This document shows, in pieces, positions 1 through 7,869 of a DNA stretch of 37,567 nucleotides. The translations under genes were made by a program, and so were the position numbers. The stretch's first letter is position 1. Each line of letters begins with the position of its first letter. The stretch covers positions 1 to 37,567 of the forward strand of contig NZ_VISS01000038.1 of NCBI RefSeq assembly GCF_007827555.1, in the 5' to 3' direction. The stretch is from Aeribacillus composti. Lineage in GTDB: Bacteria; Bacillota; Bacilli; Bacillales; Aeribacillaceae. The notes below the pieces were generated by a model. It saw only the letters and a program-made list of their open reading frames with translations. It did no database searches and was not told the origin of the DNA.

Positions 1-1292
1 CAATCATCCTCTTCACAATAGGTCCAGTTTTTGGCATTTTTAATGTCTTTTTTGTATGTACGTGTTTGTTCTTTTACATAGCTCCCATAAGGAATCAGAA
101 ACTCAAACCGGGGCTCTTTCTCATCACCAACTGCATATACATAGTTTTCTTCACTACCATAGCCTGCATCCGCAATAACTGTTTGGGGCATCGGTAATGA
201 AGTGGAGGCTAGCTTCTCCATATGTGGGATAAAGCAACGTGTATCGGTTGGTCGTTGATGAATGGTATAAAACAAGATAAACTGATTCTCTGTCCCGATT
301 TGCACATTATACCCTGGCTTCAGTTGACCATTTTTCATATGATCTTCTTTCATTCGCATAAAAGTTGCGTCTTTATCCGTTTTTGAATAGCTGTTACGAT
401 CGCCAAAGATTTCATTCTGTTCCTTGTATTTGGCTAGTCGAGGTAAAAAATTTTCTCGAATCCGTTTTAAAGGTTTTTTCCATTTCTTGCGTTCTGCTCG
501 TTTTTCCTTCCGAACTTTTGTATCAGATTCCTGTTCGATTTCCTCTGTTAGGATTTCGACTTTTTCTTCTAATTTTTGAGCGATGGCTTCCAAGTTCTGT
601 TCCGTGATTTCTGGATCTTCTTTCGCCTCTTTTTGTGCTGTTCCTGCTTCTAATTGGGTTAATTCTTGAATGTACTGAAGTGTTTCTTGAATTTTTTCTC
701 TTACCTTCGCTTCAAATTTCAAGGTTGATTTTTTCCACACGAAAGAATACTTATTGGCATTGGCTTCAATTTTAGTACCATCCAAAAAGTAGTTTTCCAT
801 CGTGATGTAATTTTCTTCAATCAGCTTCAGAATCATCGCTTCAAATAACTCATCCATTAGGACCTTCATCCGTCCGCCTCGGAATTCGTTGATTGTCCGG
901 AAATCTGGTTGTTGCATCGCTGAAAGCCACATGGCAGGAATATTTTCTTTAACGAGTTTTTCGATTCCTCGACAAGAATAAACCTTTTGAGAATAAGCAT
1001 ACAGAATGATTTTCAGCATCATTTTGGGATGATAGGAGCTTCTGCCGCCGCCTTTATAATGAGAAAACAATTGTTCATCTGGTATCGCCTCCACCATTTC
1101 GTCCACGACACGTGCCACGTGATGTTCGGGTATGAGCGATTCAATATCATAAATCATTTGAACTTGACGGTTGTCATATGGTTTGAAAGTAGGGGCTAAA
1201 TTTCTTTTAGCAGGAGTTTTTTCTTCTTTTCCATCTAGAGGAAGTGTCATTTGTGTGTTATAATTTTCACGAGTAATCATTTGATTGCTCAT
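1..1292 (-). CDS. IS1182-family transposase, C-terminus beyond window
   Basis: Reading leftward from the ATG at 1292, 430 codons run without a stop to the window edge. The N-terminus has LAPTFKPYDNRQVQMIYDIE followed by a conserved IS1182 N-terminal region (HYKGGGRSSYHPKMMLKIILYAYSQ split over residues ~70-100). A first catalytic-type aspartate lies in NYFLDGTKIEANANKY at ~175-190, followed by a long charged coiled-coil insertion. A second lies in TVIADAGYGSEENY at ~380. These match DDE transposases of the IS1182 group (DUF772/DDE). The Shine-Dalgarno AGAAAGGA lies 9 nt upstream and is inside a hairpin. The gene is missing only its 3' end. Family assignment is strong; the exact IS name is not determined. 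Confidence 0.9.
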   Translation of the reverse strand, partial: MSNQMITRENYNTQMTLPLDGKEEKTPAKRNLAPTFKPYDNRQVQMIYDIESLIPEHHVARVVDEMVEAIPDEQLFSHYKGGGRSSYHPKMMLKIILYAYSQKVYSCRGIEKLVKENIPAMWLSAMQQPDFRTINEFRGGRMKVLMDELFEAMILKLIEENYITMENYFLDGTKIEANANKYSFVWKKSTLKFEAKVREKIQETLQYIQELTQLEAGTAQKEAKEDPEITEQNLEAIAQKLEEKVEILTEEIEQESDTKVRKEKRAERKKWKKPLKRIRENFLPRLAKYKEQNEIFGDRNSYSKTDKDATFMRMKEDHMKNGQLKPGYNVQIGTENQFILFYTIHQRPTDTRCFIPHMEKLASTSLPMPQTVIADAGYGSEENYVYAVGDEKEPRFEFLIPYGSYVKEQTRTYKKDIKNAKNWTYCEEDD

Positions 1293-1355
1293 AAAAAATC
1301 GTCCTTTCTGTAATGTTGTGTGGTAACTTCATTTTACTAGAAAGGACGATTTTTT
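1293..1355 (-). promoter_or_regulatory. Hairpin sequestering the transposase ribosome binding site
   Basis: A perfect 17-bp inverted repeat (1293-1309 with 1339-1355, 29-nt loop) ends one base before the transposase ATG. The inner arm, read in the mRNA sense, contains AGAAAGGA, the only Shine-Dalgarno for the gene. A transcript entering from outside the IS would fold and hide it, whereas a transcript starting within the loop would not. This is inferred from structure, by analogy with IS10 and IS50 fold-back control. Confidence 0.55.
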
Positions 1356-1376
1356 TGTGCATTTTTTTTAAAAGTG

Positions 1377-1428
1377 AAAAAATGAGGGGCTCCAAAAAGT
1401 CAGTTACCCTGACTTTTTGGACAGCCCC
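1377..1428 (-). terminator. Terminator-like hairpin at IS tip, downstream of the HD-GYP gene
   Basis: On the minus strand, GGGGCTGTCCAAAAAGTCAG pairs with the following arm (1386-1403), with a 2-nt bulge, and is followed by a T-run (CATTTTTTC). It can end the PAS/HD-GYP transcript and protect the IS from read-through. Confidence 0.6.
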
Positions 1429-1434
1429 TTCTGT

Positions 1435-2421
1435 TTAAAAATCCTTAATTGTCAGAAATGAGGCCACTACATCTGGATCAAAATGCGTATTTTGATGCTC
1501 CACTAAAAAATTCAACGCTTTTTCAATCGGCCATGCAACTTTATATGGACGGCTGCTCGTTAAAGCCTCAAACACATCGACAACCGCAACAATTCTAGCT
1601 TCTAAAGGAATTTCTGCTCCTTTCAAGTTTTTCGGATATCCCGTTCCATTCCATTTTTCATGGTGAAAGAGAATAATATTTTCGGCCACTTTATAGCTTT
1701 GCCTTAAAAAGTTATCTTTCAGTTTGCTTGTTATTTTTTTCAAAATGTCAAAGCCTATTAACGGATGCGTCTCCATAATTAAGCGTTCATATTTTGTTAG
1801 TGGTCCTGGTTTATATAAAATTCCTTCAGGTATGCCAGCTTTTCCTATATCATGCAAAATGCTGGAATAAGCAACATTTCTCATATATTCTTCTGATAAA
1901 TTAAGATTATGATAGCTGTTGTGAGCATAAATGAGCTTTTCAGTTAGTTTTCGAACGTTGATCAAATGATCCTCAATGCTTGGATCTTGAATTTCACAAG
2001 AAATCGCCAGCACTTCCAATATTGATTTTTTTGTTTCTTCTATTTGCTCCTGCGGAACGTATGCTCCGCTGTCCAGCTGCTCCAATTCCCGAAAAATTCC
2101 TACAAAAAACAGTTCATCTTCTATTAGAATAGGAGTTATCGTTATAGATGAGTGCCATAATTCTCCTGATTTCTTACGATTCACAAAAACACCGGACCAA
2201 GGCTTTTTTTCCGATAATGCTTTTTTCATCGAAGCATAAGTTTGCTCCGGGGTCAAATGAGATTTAATGACACCTGCTCTTCTGCCGACAATGAAATCCT
2301 TTTTATATCCCGTTATTTGTTCATACGCATCGTTAACAGCGACGACAACATGATCTTTATCTGTCACAATGACAGCATCAGCCAGTTGAAGATAAGGAGA
2401 CAATAAGTTTTCTACATTCAT
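1435..2421 (-). CDS. PAS domain / HD-GYP putative c-di-GMP phosphodiesterase
   Basis: This is a 328-residue cytoplasmic protein with no membrane segment. Residues ~8-115 form a PAS sensor (VTDKDHVVVAVNDAYEQITGY). Residues ~150-325 form an HD-GYP domain with the metal-binding HD at 190-191 (ILHDIGKAGIP) and HHEKWNGTGYP at 253-263, followed by the family signature PLEARIVAVVDVFEALTSSR. HD-GYP proteins hydrolyse cyclic di-GMP to pGpG or GMP; the PAS part would tune this to an unknown ligand or redox signal. I prefer the ATG at 2421, which has AAAGGGA 9 nt upstream, over the in-frame TTG at 2442. It is third in a possible lacI-aroK-HD-GYP run. An IS lies just past its stop codon. Confidence 0.88.
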   Translation of the reverse strand: MNVENLLSPYLQLADAVIVTDKDHVVVAVNDAYEQITGYKKDFIVGRRAGVIKSHLTPEQTYASMKKALSEKKPWSGVFVNRKKSGELWHSSITITPILIEDELFFVGIFRELEQLDSGAYVPQEQIEETKKSILEVLAISCEIQDPSIEDHLINVRKLTEKLIYAHNSYHNLNLSEEYMRNVAYSSILHDIGKAGIPEGILYKPGPLTKYERLIMETHPLIGFDILKKITSKLKDNFLRQSYKVAENIILFHHEKWNGTGYPKNLKGAEIPLEARIVAVVDVFEALTSSRPYKVAWPIEKALNFLVEHQNTHFDPDVVASFLTIKDF

Positions 2422-2484
2422 GTTTTTAAATCCCTTTCCCAAATCTCATCTTGCAAACTATTCATTTAAAGGGATAATCTCATA

Positions 2485-3048
2485 TTATTGGTTCGGTTCA
2501 TAGATGCTCCACGTTAATTTCACCGAATTTACAATTTCATCTGCTACTGTTTCAGGATCAAGATTATTGGTCGATACTTTTGAGTTATGGAGAGAGTATG
2601 CATTTTGTCGTTTTATAAACAATTCTTCAATTTCCTCCATTGATTTTTCCTTTAAAAGAGGGCGGTTCTCGACTAAAAGCGGCATTCGATCCTTCCAGCT
2701 GTCCCAAGATAAATCCAGCAAAAAGACGATGCAGTTTGATAAACAAGCATTGCGGACCTCTTCTTGTAAATAGGCTCCCCCTCCTAAAGATACAACCTTC
2801 AAGCGTGTGTTCGTGCAAATATCAACAATATACTCCTTTTCGATTTTTCGGAAATAATCTTCGCCAAATTTTTGAAATATTAACGAGATGGGCATATTTT
2901 GCTTTTTTTCAATCTCCTGATCCACATCAATGAAATCTCGGTACAGCTTTTTCGCGACCAACTGGCCAATAGTCGTTTTGCCGACTCCCATAAATCCAAT
3001 TAAAACAATATTTTTTTCCCGAAGAGGGATTTCTACATGTTCCTTCAT
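2485..3048 (-). CDS. aroK: Shikimate kinase
   Basis: This enzyme phosphorylates shikimate to shikimate 3-phosphate with ATP in aromatic amino acid synthesis. The 187-residue protein has a Walker A motif GFMGVGKTT near residue 19, the shikimate-binding DVDQEIE, the arginine of FRKIEKEY, the GGG loop (VSLGGGAY), RPLL in the lid region and the C-terminal arginine of KRQNAY. The N-terminus (REKNIVLIGFMGVGKTTIGQ) and overall length match my recollection of B. subtilis AroK (about 186 residues), longer than the ~170 of many shikimate kinases. It lies 38 bp after the LacI gene. Its place beside a catabolic cluster is probably incidental. Confidence 0.93.
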   Translation of the reverse strand: MKEHVEIPLREKNIVLIGFMGVGKTTIGQLVAKKLYRDFIDVDQEIEKKQNMPISLIFQKFGEDYFRKIEKEYIVDICTNTRLKVVSLGGGAYLQEEVRNACLSNCIVFLLDLSWDSWKDRMPLLVENRPLLKEKSMEEIEELFIKRQNAYSLHNSKVSTNNLDPETVADEIVNSVKLTWSIYEPNQ

Positions 3049-3086
3049 AACGCATCCACTTCCCTAGATTTCTTCATCATGGTGTG

Positions 3087-4103
3087 TCAGCTTGACTCCC
3101 GCACTACAAGCTCAGGCTGTAAAATCAGTTTTTTTGCCTCTTCTTCATCACCTTTCATTCTCCGATGCAAGAGATCAGCAGCTTTTGCACCGAGCCGATC
3201 AGGAAAAGCTGCAATGGTTGTTAAAGAAGGGCTGAATACCGCTGACTCCGGAATATTATCAAAACCAACCACAGCCACATCTTTGCCTGGAACTATTCCT
3301 TGTTCTTTTAATCCGAGCATAACACCAGATGCAACAACATCATTATAGCAAAAAACCCCGGTTGGAGGCTGAGGATGCTGCATAACTCGCTTAATCGCCT
3401 CTATTCCCCCTTGCCTAGTTGCGGGAGATTGGACAAACAGCGATTCATCCATTTCCAGCCCGGCTTGTTCAATCGCTTCACAAAATCCTTTTTTCCTGTC
3501 TGTCCATACTGATGAATTAGAAAAACCGCCCAAAAAAGCGATGCGGCGGTGGCCTTGTTCGATTAAATGTTCAGCCGCTATCCGTCCGCCTGCAACATTA
3601 TCGATTCCGACATAATCAAACGGCTCTTCTGACAGCATTTTTCTCGCTACTAAAATAACAGGAATCCCCCATTGCTTTAACCGTTCTACCATATCTGGTG
3701 AACTGCCTGGGACAGGGCTCATAATTACCCCGCCGACACGATATTCAAGCATTGTCGCAAGCAGCGCATCTTGTTTATCAGGGGAATCAAACGTCGTTCC
3801 TAATATTACGGTATATCCTTCTTTATCTAAAGCTTCGTGAACGCCCACCAATAATTCCGAGAAAAAGGGGTTGCCGATCTCTGTTATAATCAAACCAACT
3901 GTTGAAGATTGGTGGGATCGTAAATTCGCTGCAACACGATCATATATATATCCCAACTCTTTTATCGATTTTAACACTTTTTCTCTTGTTTCTTTTGAAA
4001 TATTTGGGCTGCCCCGAACAACAAGGGAAGCTGTAGCCCTCGACACACCCGCGTGTTTTGCAACCTCCTGCAGCGTCACGCGGGACTGTTTTTTTCGTCC
4101 CAT
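3087..4103 (-). CDS. LacI/GalR-family transcriptional regulator
   Basis: The 338-residue protein has an N-terminal LacI helix-turn-helix (VTLQEVAKHAGVSRATASLV, residues ~8-30) and a hinge helix (RVAANLRSHQSSTVGLI). A periplasmic-binding-protein-like effector domain fills the rest (GVFCYNDVVASGVMLGLKEQ, VVGFDNIPES). I chose the ATG at 4103, with AGGTGAT 8 nt upstream; an in-frame GTG at 4115 overlaps that RBS. It has its own promoter at 4153-4182. The best candidate target is the three TTAGATCGATCTAA palindromes in front of the aldehyde dehydrogenase gene, because LacI operators are palindromes with a central CG and this is the only LacI protein in view. That pairing and the effector are inferred. 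Confidence 0.93.
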   Translation of the reverse strand: MGRKKQSRVTLQEVAKHAGVSRATASLVVRGSPNISKETREKVLKSIKELGYIYDRVAANLRSHQSSTVGLIITEIGNPFFSELLVGVHEALDKEGYTVILGTTFDSPDKQDALLATMLEYRVGGVIMSPVPGSSPDMVERLKQWGIPVILVARKMLSEEPFDYVGIDNVAGGRIAAEHLIEQGHRRIAFLGGFSNSSVWTDRKKGFCEAIEQAGLEMDESLFVQSPATRQGGIEAIKRVMQHPQPPTGVFCYNDVVASGVMLGLKEQGIVPGKDVAVVGFDNIPESAVFSPSLTTIAAFPDRLGAKAADLLHRRMKGDEEEAKKLILQPELVVRESS

Positions 4104-4152
4104 CTGTCTAATCACCTGCTAACGCAATTAATCAACGAATTCAGTTGAGAAA

Positions 4153-4182
4153 AGTATACCTTTACATTTAAAACGTTGTCAA
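4153..4182 (-). promoter_or_regulatory. Sigma-A promoter of the LacI gene with cre-like overlap
   Basis: Minus strand -35 TTGACA (4182-4177), 18-bp spacer, -10 TATACT (4158-4153). A cre-like sequence TTAAAACGTTGTCA (4168-4181, plus-strand orientation) matches the CcpA consensus TGWAANCGNTNWCA at 13 of 14 positions and covers the -35. CcpA repression of the regulator gene is therefore plausible. Confidence 0.65.
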
Positions 4183-4217
4183 TTTGTTTATTTCCATGCT
4201 TTACGGCTTTGAAAATG

Positions 4218-4520
4218 TTATAAATAATCACCTCCCTTCAGGCTGCAGGAGCACCACAAATCACCTGAAAAAATGGGCTGAAGTCGGTTTATATAGACAA
4301 GATCATAGATCAAATATGTACTTCTGGCGGGAGGGAGCCGCCATATAACCGTTTCATAAATGGCTCCAAGTGATTCACCTTTGCCTGTTATATGGATACC
4401 AAATGAAAAAAGCCCCGTTCGAAAAAGAAATCGTGCGATTGGAGGCAGTGGAATATCACCAAGAGAGTGAAGCTCGATGTGCGAAAGACAGCTTTTTTGA
4501 ATAGGGAAAAATTCATTCAA
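4218..4520 (-). CDS. Unassigned 100-residue ORF
   Basis: I cannot assign this frame. The translation reads like a real peptide: HSLGDIPLPPIARFLFRTG, FGIHITGKGES, RRLPPARSTYLIYDL-type segments (here WRLPPARSTYLIYDLVY) and a Cys pair in LWCSCSLKGGDYL. It has no ribosome binding site at its first ATG. Its 3' end contains a strong SD-like AAGGGAGGTGATT but no start codon at the right distance after it. It could be a gene fragment that lost its start, or the leader of a deleted downstream gene. It could also be the translation of a conserved non-coding element. It fills most of the gap between the LacI promoter and the TRAP terminator. Confidence 0.3.
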   Translation of the reverse strand: MNEFFPIQKSCLSHIELHSLGDIPLPPIARFLFRTGLFSFGIHITGKGESLGAIYETVIWRLPPARSTYLIYDLVYINRLQPIFSGDLWCSCSLKGGDYL

Positions 4521-4565
4521 GTACGAGTATCTGAAGAAAATCGCAAAATAAAAGATTTAATCATA

Positions 4566-4631
4566 AAAAACTGCACATTATTTCAGAAAAGGAGCTAATC
4601 ATTTGCTCCATCCTTCCTGAAATAATGTGCA
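4566..4631 (-). terminator. Rho-independent terminator of the TRAP operon
   Basis: A perfect 15-bp stem (4572-4586 with 4617-4631, TGCACATTATTTCAG) encloses a second small stem GGAGC/GCTCC. On the minus strand it is followed by GTTTTTTATG. It lies 64 bp beyond the dctM stop and separates the transporter operon from the unassigned ORF and the LacI gene. Confidence 0.85.
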
Positions 4632-4694
4632 AATTAACAATACCTTCAGTCCAATCAAAGTATCTTTAAATCAGATAGTAAACACTTTAAAAAT

Positions 4695-5978
4695 CTACAT
4701 ATCTGTAAACCATTGAAGCGGAACGGTAACAATGGACGGAAACAGAATAAGCAGTAAAAGAACAAGTGTTTCTGCAAGTAAAAAAGGCCATATTCCTTTC
4801 ATAATGTCCTCCATTCCTATCTTTCCAACCCCACAAGCGACATTTAACACAGTACCAACTGGAGGAGTGAGCAATCCAATGCAGTTGTTCAGTATAAACA
4901 GCACCCCGAAGTACACCGGATCGATTCCCGCCTTTTCAATAATAGGCATTAAAACAGGAGTTAAAATCAGAACAGTAGGCGTCAAATCCATTGCCGTACC
5001 AACTAAAAGAACTAACGCATTAATTGCTAGCAGAAGCAGCAATTTGTTCTCGATTAACGGTCCAAGCATATCCGCAGCTATTGATGGAATATTGGCTACT
5101 GTTATCAACCAAGCTGACAACATTGCTGCTGCTACAAGAAACATTACAACGCTTGTTGTTTTTGCAGCAGCTACTAACACCTTAAACAAATCTTGTATTT
5201 TAAGTTCTCGATAAACAAACAACCCGACAAATAACGCATAAAATGCAGCTACAACAGCAGCCTCTGTCGGAGTAAAAATCCCGCCCCGAAGTCCTCCAAC
5301 GATAATAGCTGGAAGTAAAAGCGCCCAAATAGCCTGACGGGTAGCAGACAATACTTCTTTTGCAGATTTTCGGGGGAAGACTTCTACCTGCTCTTTTCTT
5401 ACCATTAACCACCAACAGACAACCAAGCATAAACCAATAAGAAGCCCTGGAATGATCCCTCCCATAAATAATTTTGTAATCGACACGCCGCTTGTTACCC
5501 CAAAAATAATCATCGGTATGCTCGGAGGGATGATCGGGGCAATAATACCGCCGGCTGCAATGAGCCCAGCAGACCGATTTCGGTCATATCCAGCCTTGAC
5601 CATCATCGGAATCAGAATAGCGCCAAGAGCCGCCGTATCCGCTACCGCTGAACCGGATAAACCGGCGAAAAGGACGCTTGCCATGATCGCTACATATCCT
5701 AATCCTCCACGAATATGACCGACAAGAGACATGGCAAAGTTAATAATTCGATTAGAAATGCCTCCTGCGTTCATCAATTCTCCCGCAAGAATAAAGAAAG
5801 GAATAGCCATCATCGGAAAACTGTTCGCCCCATTAATGAGGTTCTGTGCCATAATTTGAGTGTCAAAAATATTCAGAAAAAACATGAGAGCAACACCGCT
5901 CACCAAAAGCGCAAACGCAATAGGCATCCCCAACGCCATGACACCAATTAATGAGCTGACAAAAACAACAAAAGCCAT
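4695..5978 (-). CDS. dctM: TRAP transporter large permease subunit (DctM family)
   Basis: The 427-residue very hydrophobic protein is of typical DctM length with about 12 membrane segments. Family landmarks include the N-terminal ALGMPIAFALLVSG, a mid-protein AADTAALGAILIPMM-type segment (AVADTAALGAILIPMMVKAG, ~115-135), GIIAPIIPPSIPMIIFGV (~145-165) and the late NCIGLLTPPVGTVLNVACG (~365-385). It is the sodium- or proton-driven channel half of a TRAP transporter. Its ATG follows the dctQ TAG stop directly (TAGATG), so translation is coupled. It is the last gene of the cluster before the terminator at 4566-4631. Confidence 0.93.
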   Translation of the reverse strand: MAFVVFVSSLIGVMALGMPIAFALLVSGVALMFFLNIFDTQIMAQNLINGANSFPMMAIPFFILAGELMNAGGISNRIINFAMSLVGHIRGGLGYVAIMASVLFAGLSGSAVADTAALGAILIPMMVKAGYDRNRSAGLIAAGGIIAPIIPPSIPMIIFGVTSGVSITKLFMGGIIPGLLIGLCLVVCWWLMVRKEQVEVFPRKSAKEVLSATRQAIWALLLPAIIVGGLRGGIFTPTEAAVVAAFYALFVGLFVYRELKIQDLFKVLVAAAKTTSVVMFLVAAAMLSAWLITVANIPSIAADMLGPLIENKLLLLLAINALVLLVGTAMDLTPTVLILTPVLMPIIEKAGIDPVYFGVLFILNNCIGLLTPPVGTVLNVACGVGKIGMEDIMKGIWPFLLAETLVLLLLILFPSIVTVPLQWFTDM

Positions 5979-6563
5979 CTACCTCTCACCTCCTGCCATC
6001 CCTTGTTTTTTCCCATGATGTAATTCCACGATTTCTTCATGAACCGCTTCCATAATTTCATCTTCCGATTCTTTCATTCGGATAAGCTTTTCAAGCGTAT
6101 TTGGCCGAAAGAGAGCCTGATAAATATTAAATATTACTATTATTCCCATTCCGATACTCACCACAATACCCATTCCATACACATAAGCGAGTGGCAAATT
6201 CGTGGCAGGAGCTCTGCTTTCCAAGCTGCTCATAGTGATCTTCCAGCTTCCATCCAGAAGCAACCACAGTACATAAAGAACAATCGCATTACTTAAAATA
6301 AATACAATTCGCTTTGCCCCAAGCGGCAGCTTTTTTAAGAGTACATCCACCCCTAAATGGTCGTTATCTTTCAAAGCACCGATGGCTCCTAAAAACACCA
6401 TCCAAACAAATAGATAACGCGACATTTCTTCCGACCATGTAATGCCGGAATGAAAAGCATAACGCAATACGACATTGCCAAAGACGAGAATTGCCATGGA
6501 TGCTAAACATAACGCCATTAATATCTGCAACAGCTTATCTAGCATAAATGCAACCTTTTTCAA
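5979..6563 (-). CDS. dctQ: TRAP transporter small permease subunit (DctQ family)
   Basis: The small membrane subunit has four predicted membrane helices and the family motif ITWSEEMSRYLFVWMVFLGA (~45-65 from the chosen start). This is followed by DNDHLGVDVLLKKLP and a charged C-terminal tail. It joins DctM and receives substrate from DctP. I chose the TTG at 6563, which has GAGGAGG 8 nt upstream. The upstream in-frame ATG at 6620 would start inside the dctP-dctQ intercistronic hairpin and has no RBS. Confidence 0.9.
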   Translation of the reverse strand: MKKVAFMLDKLLQILMALCLASMAILVFGNVVLRYAFHSGITWSEEMSRYLFVWMVFLGAIGALKDNDHLGVDVLLKKLPLGAKRIVFILSNAIVLYVLWLLLDGSWKITMSSLESRAPATNLPLAYVYGMGIVVSIGMGIIVIFNIYQALFRPNTLEKLIRMKESEDEIMEAVHEEIVELHHGKKQGMAGGER

Positions 6564-6598
6564 CCGTACTTCCTCCTCACTTTCAAATAATTGGAAAA

Positions 6599-6630
6599 TA
6601 ACTCTTAAGAGTGAGCACACTCCTAAGAGT
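6599..6630 (-). promoter_or_regulatory. Intercistronic hairpin between dctP and dctQ
   Basis: AACTCTTAAGAGTG at 6599 onward pairs with CACTCCTAAGAGTT ending at 6630, about 13 of 14 positions. There is no proper T-run after it on the minus strand. Such stems behind binding-protein genes commonly hold up 3' exonucleases or attenuate, giving more binding protein than permease; that role is inferred here. Confidence 0.55.
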
Positions 6631-6646
6631 TAAATAGTGTCATCAT

Positions 6647-7669
6647 TTATTTGCCTGCCTCCAATAATTTAGCAACTAGATCTTCACCAAATTCTTTTCC
6701 GTATTTTTTATAAATTGGCTGTACTTTGTCAATAAACGCTTGCTTTTGTTCATCTGTTAACTCTGTAACAACCATCCCCTCTTTTTCAATCTCTTTAAAT
6801 AATTTTTCATCTTCTTCTGCATTTAACTGACGCTGATATTCTTTCGCTTCTTCAGCTGCTTTTTTTATGATCTCTTGTTCTTCGCTGGAAAGTGTTTTCC
6901 AAAACTTTTCGCTTATTAAAAACGGGCTTGCATTATACACGTGACCGGTTTTTGTAATGTACTTTTGAACCTCATACATTTTATTAGCTGCAACGTTTCC
7001 AACAGGATTTTCCTGTCCATCGACAACCCCTTGTTCAAGTGCAGTAAACAGCTCTGTAAAAGCCATTGGAACAGGATTCGCCCCTAATTCTTTCCACAGA
7101 TCAATATGAAGCTTGTTTTCAAGCGTACGAATTTTTAATCCTTTAATATCATCGACACTTTTAACCTCTTTGACGTTGTTCGTTAAATGGCGAAACCCGT
7201 TTTCCCAGTAGTTTATACCAATAACACCTGTGCCTTCCAGATCTTTCATTAATTCTTGCCCAATTTCGCCATCCAAAACTTTGTAAGCGGTTTCTCTGTC
7301 TTTAAATAAAAAAGGTAAGTCCAATACGTTAAATCTTGGAGCGAAAGATGCGATCGGCCCAGTCGACATGGTTGATCCTTGAATAGATCCCATTTTTAAT
7401 CCTTCAAATACTTCTAAATCCCCTCCGAGCTGTCCGTCGGGATATACTTCAACTTTAATAGATCCATTTGTTTCTTTTTCGACGATTTCACCAAATTTAT
7501 AAAGTCCTTTTGAGAGAGAGCGTTCTTTTGTAGTCGCCACTGCTAATTTCATAATTTTAGTTTCTGAAGATTTTGAGCCTGATTCATTATTTTCTCCCGA
7601 ACTCGAACCGCTTGAACATCCGACTAACAGCAACAAACAAGACATTAAGATGAAAGAAATTTTTTTCAT
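6647..7669 (-). CDS. dctP: TRAP transporter solute-binding lipoprotein (DctP family)
   Basis: This is an extracellular lipid-anchored binding protein of 340 residues. The signal peptide ends in lipobox LLVGC with the lipidated Cys at residue 18, followed by a Ser/Gly/Glu-rich linker to about residue 38. The DctP core shows GLKIRTLENKLHIDLWKELG, with Arg181 at the position that salt-bridges a substrate carboxylate in characterised TRAP binding proteins. It continues with MAFTELFTALEQGVVDGQEN (~202-221). The ligand is therefore probably an organic acid, but its identity cannot be read. AGGAGTG lies 8 nt before the ATG. A 200-bp gap separates it from the cupin gene, with no clear promoter or terminator. 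Confidence 0.93.
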   Translation of the reverse strand: MKKISFILMSCLLLLVGCSSGSSSGENNESGSKSSETKIMKLAVATTKERSLSKGLYKFGEIVEKETNGSIKVEVYPDGQLGGDLEVFEGLKMGSIQGSTMSTGPIASFAPRFNVLDLPFLFKDRETAYKVLDGEIGQELMKDLEGTGVIGINYWENGFRHLTNNVKEVKSVDDIKGLKIRTLENKLHIDLWKELGANPVPMAFTELFTALEQGVVDGQENPVGNVAANKMYEVQKYITKTGHVYNASPFLISEKFWKTLSSEEQEIIKKAAEEAKEYQRQLNAEEDEKLFKEIEKEGMVVTELTDEQKQAFIDKVQPIYKKYGKEFGEDLVAKLLEAGK

Positions 7670-7869
7670 TTTTTCACACTCCTATCTTACAATCAATTTG
7701 ATTTTCGAAAGGTTTATAGTTTTGATTTTATTAATAACTAGGCGTTTGGGGGAGCAGAAAAGGGCTGACATGGCATGGATTATCCTCATTTCTACCCTGT
7801 CAATAACCCCTTTCTTAGTCCATCTTTTTGAAAATGATCGTTTTTGTTTTCCCGCAAAAAATTGCTTCT

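Larger units (their letters stand above)
1..1428 (-). mobile_element. IS1182-family insertion sequence, partial (right end present)
   Basis: The element holds a transposase reading leftward off the window edge and a terminal sequence at 1409-1428. Read from outside inward that sequence starts GGGGCTGTCC, a typical IS1182-type end. The left end is outside the window. The right tip is itself an imperfect hairpin (1386-1403 with 1409-1428). It sits 6 bp from the stop codon of the neighbouring HD-GYP gene, so insertion left that gene's last codons intact. The transposase is an open frame with no stop, so the copy is probably recent or active. The exact target duplication cannot be seen. Confidence 0.85.

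Noticed and set aside
365-607. Plus-strand ORF of 80 codons
   Set aside because: It is the antisense shadow of the IS1182 transposase; the minus frame is open through the whole region and carries family motifs.
987-1199. Plus-strand ORF of 70 codons
   Set aside because: Also antisense to the transposase, with no RBS and no protein-like motifs.
2485-3048. Idea that the kinase serves the catabolic cluster (a gluconokinase-type role)
   Set aside because: The DVD, FR, GGG and C-terminal Arg motifs and the close similarity to recalled B. subtilis AroK identify shikimate kinase.
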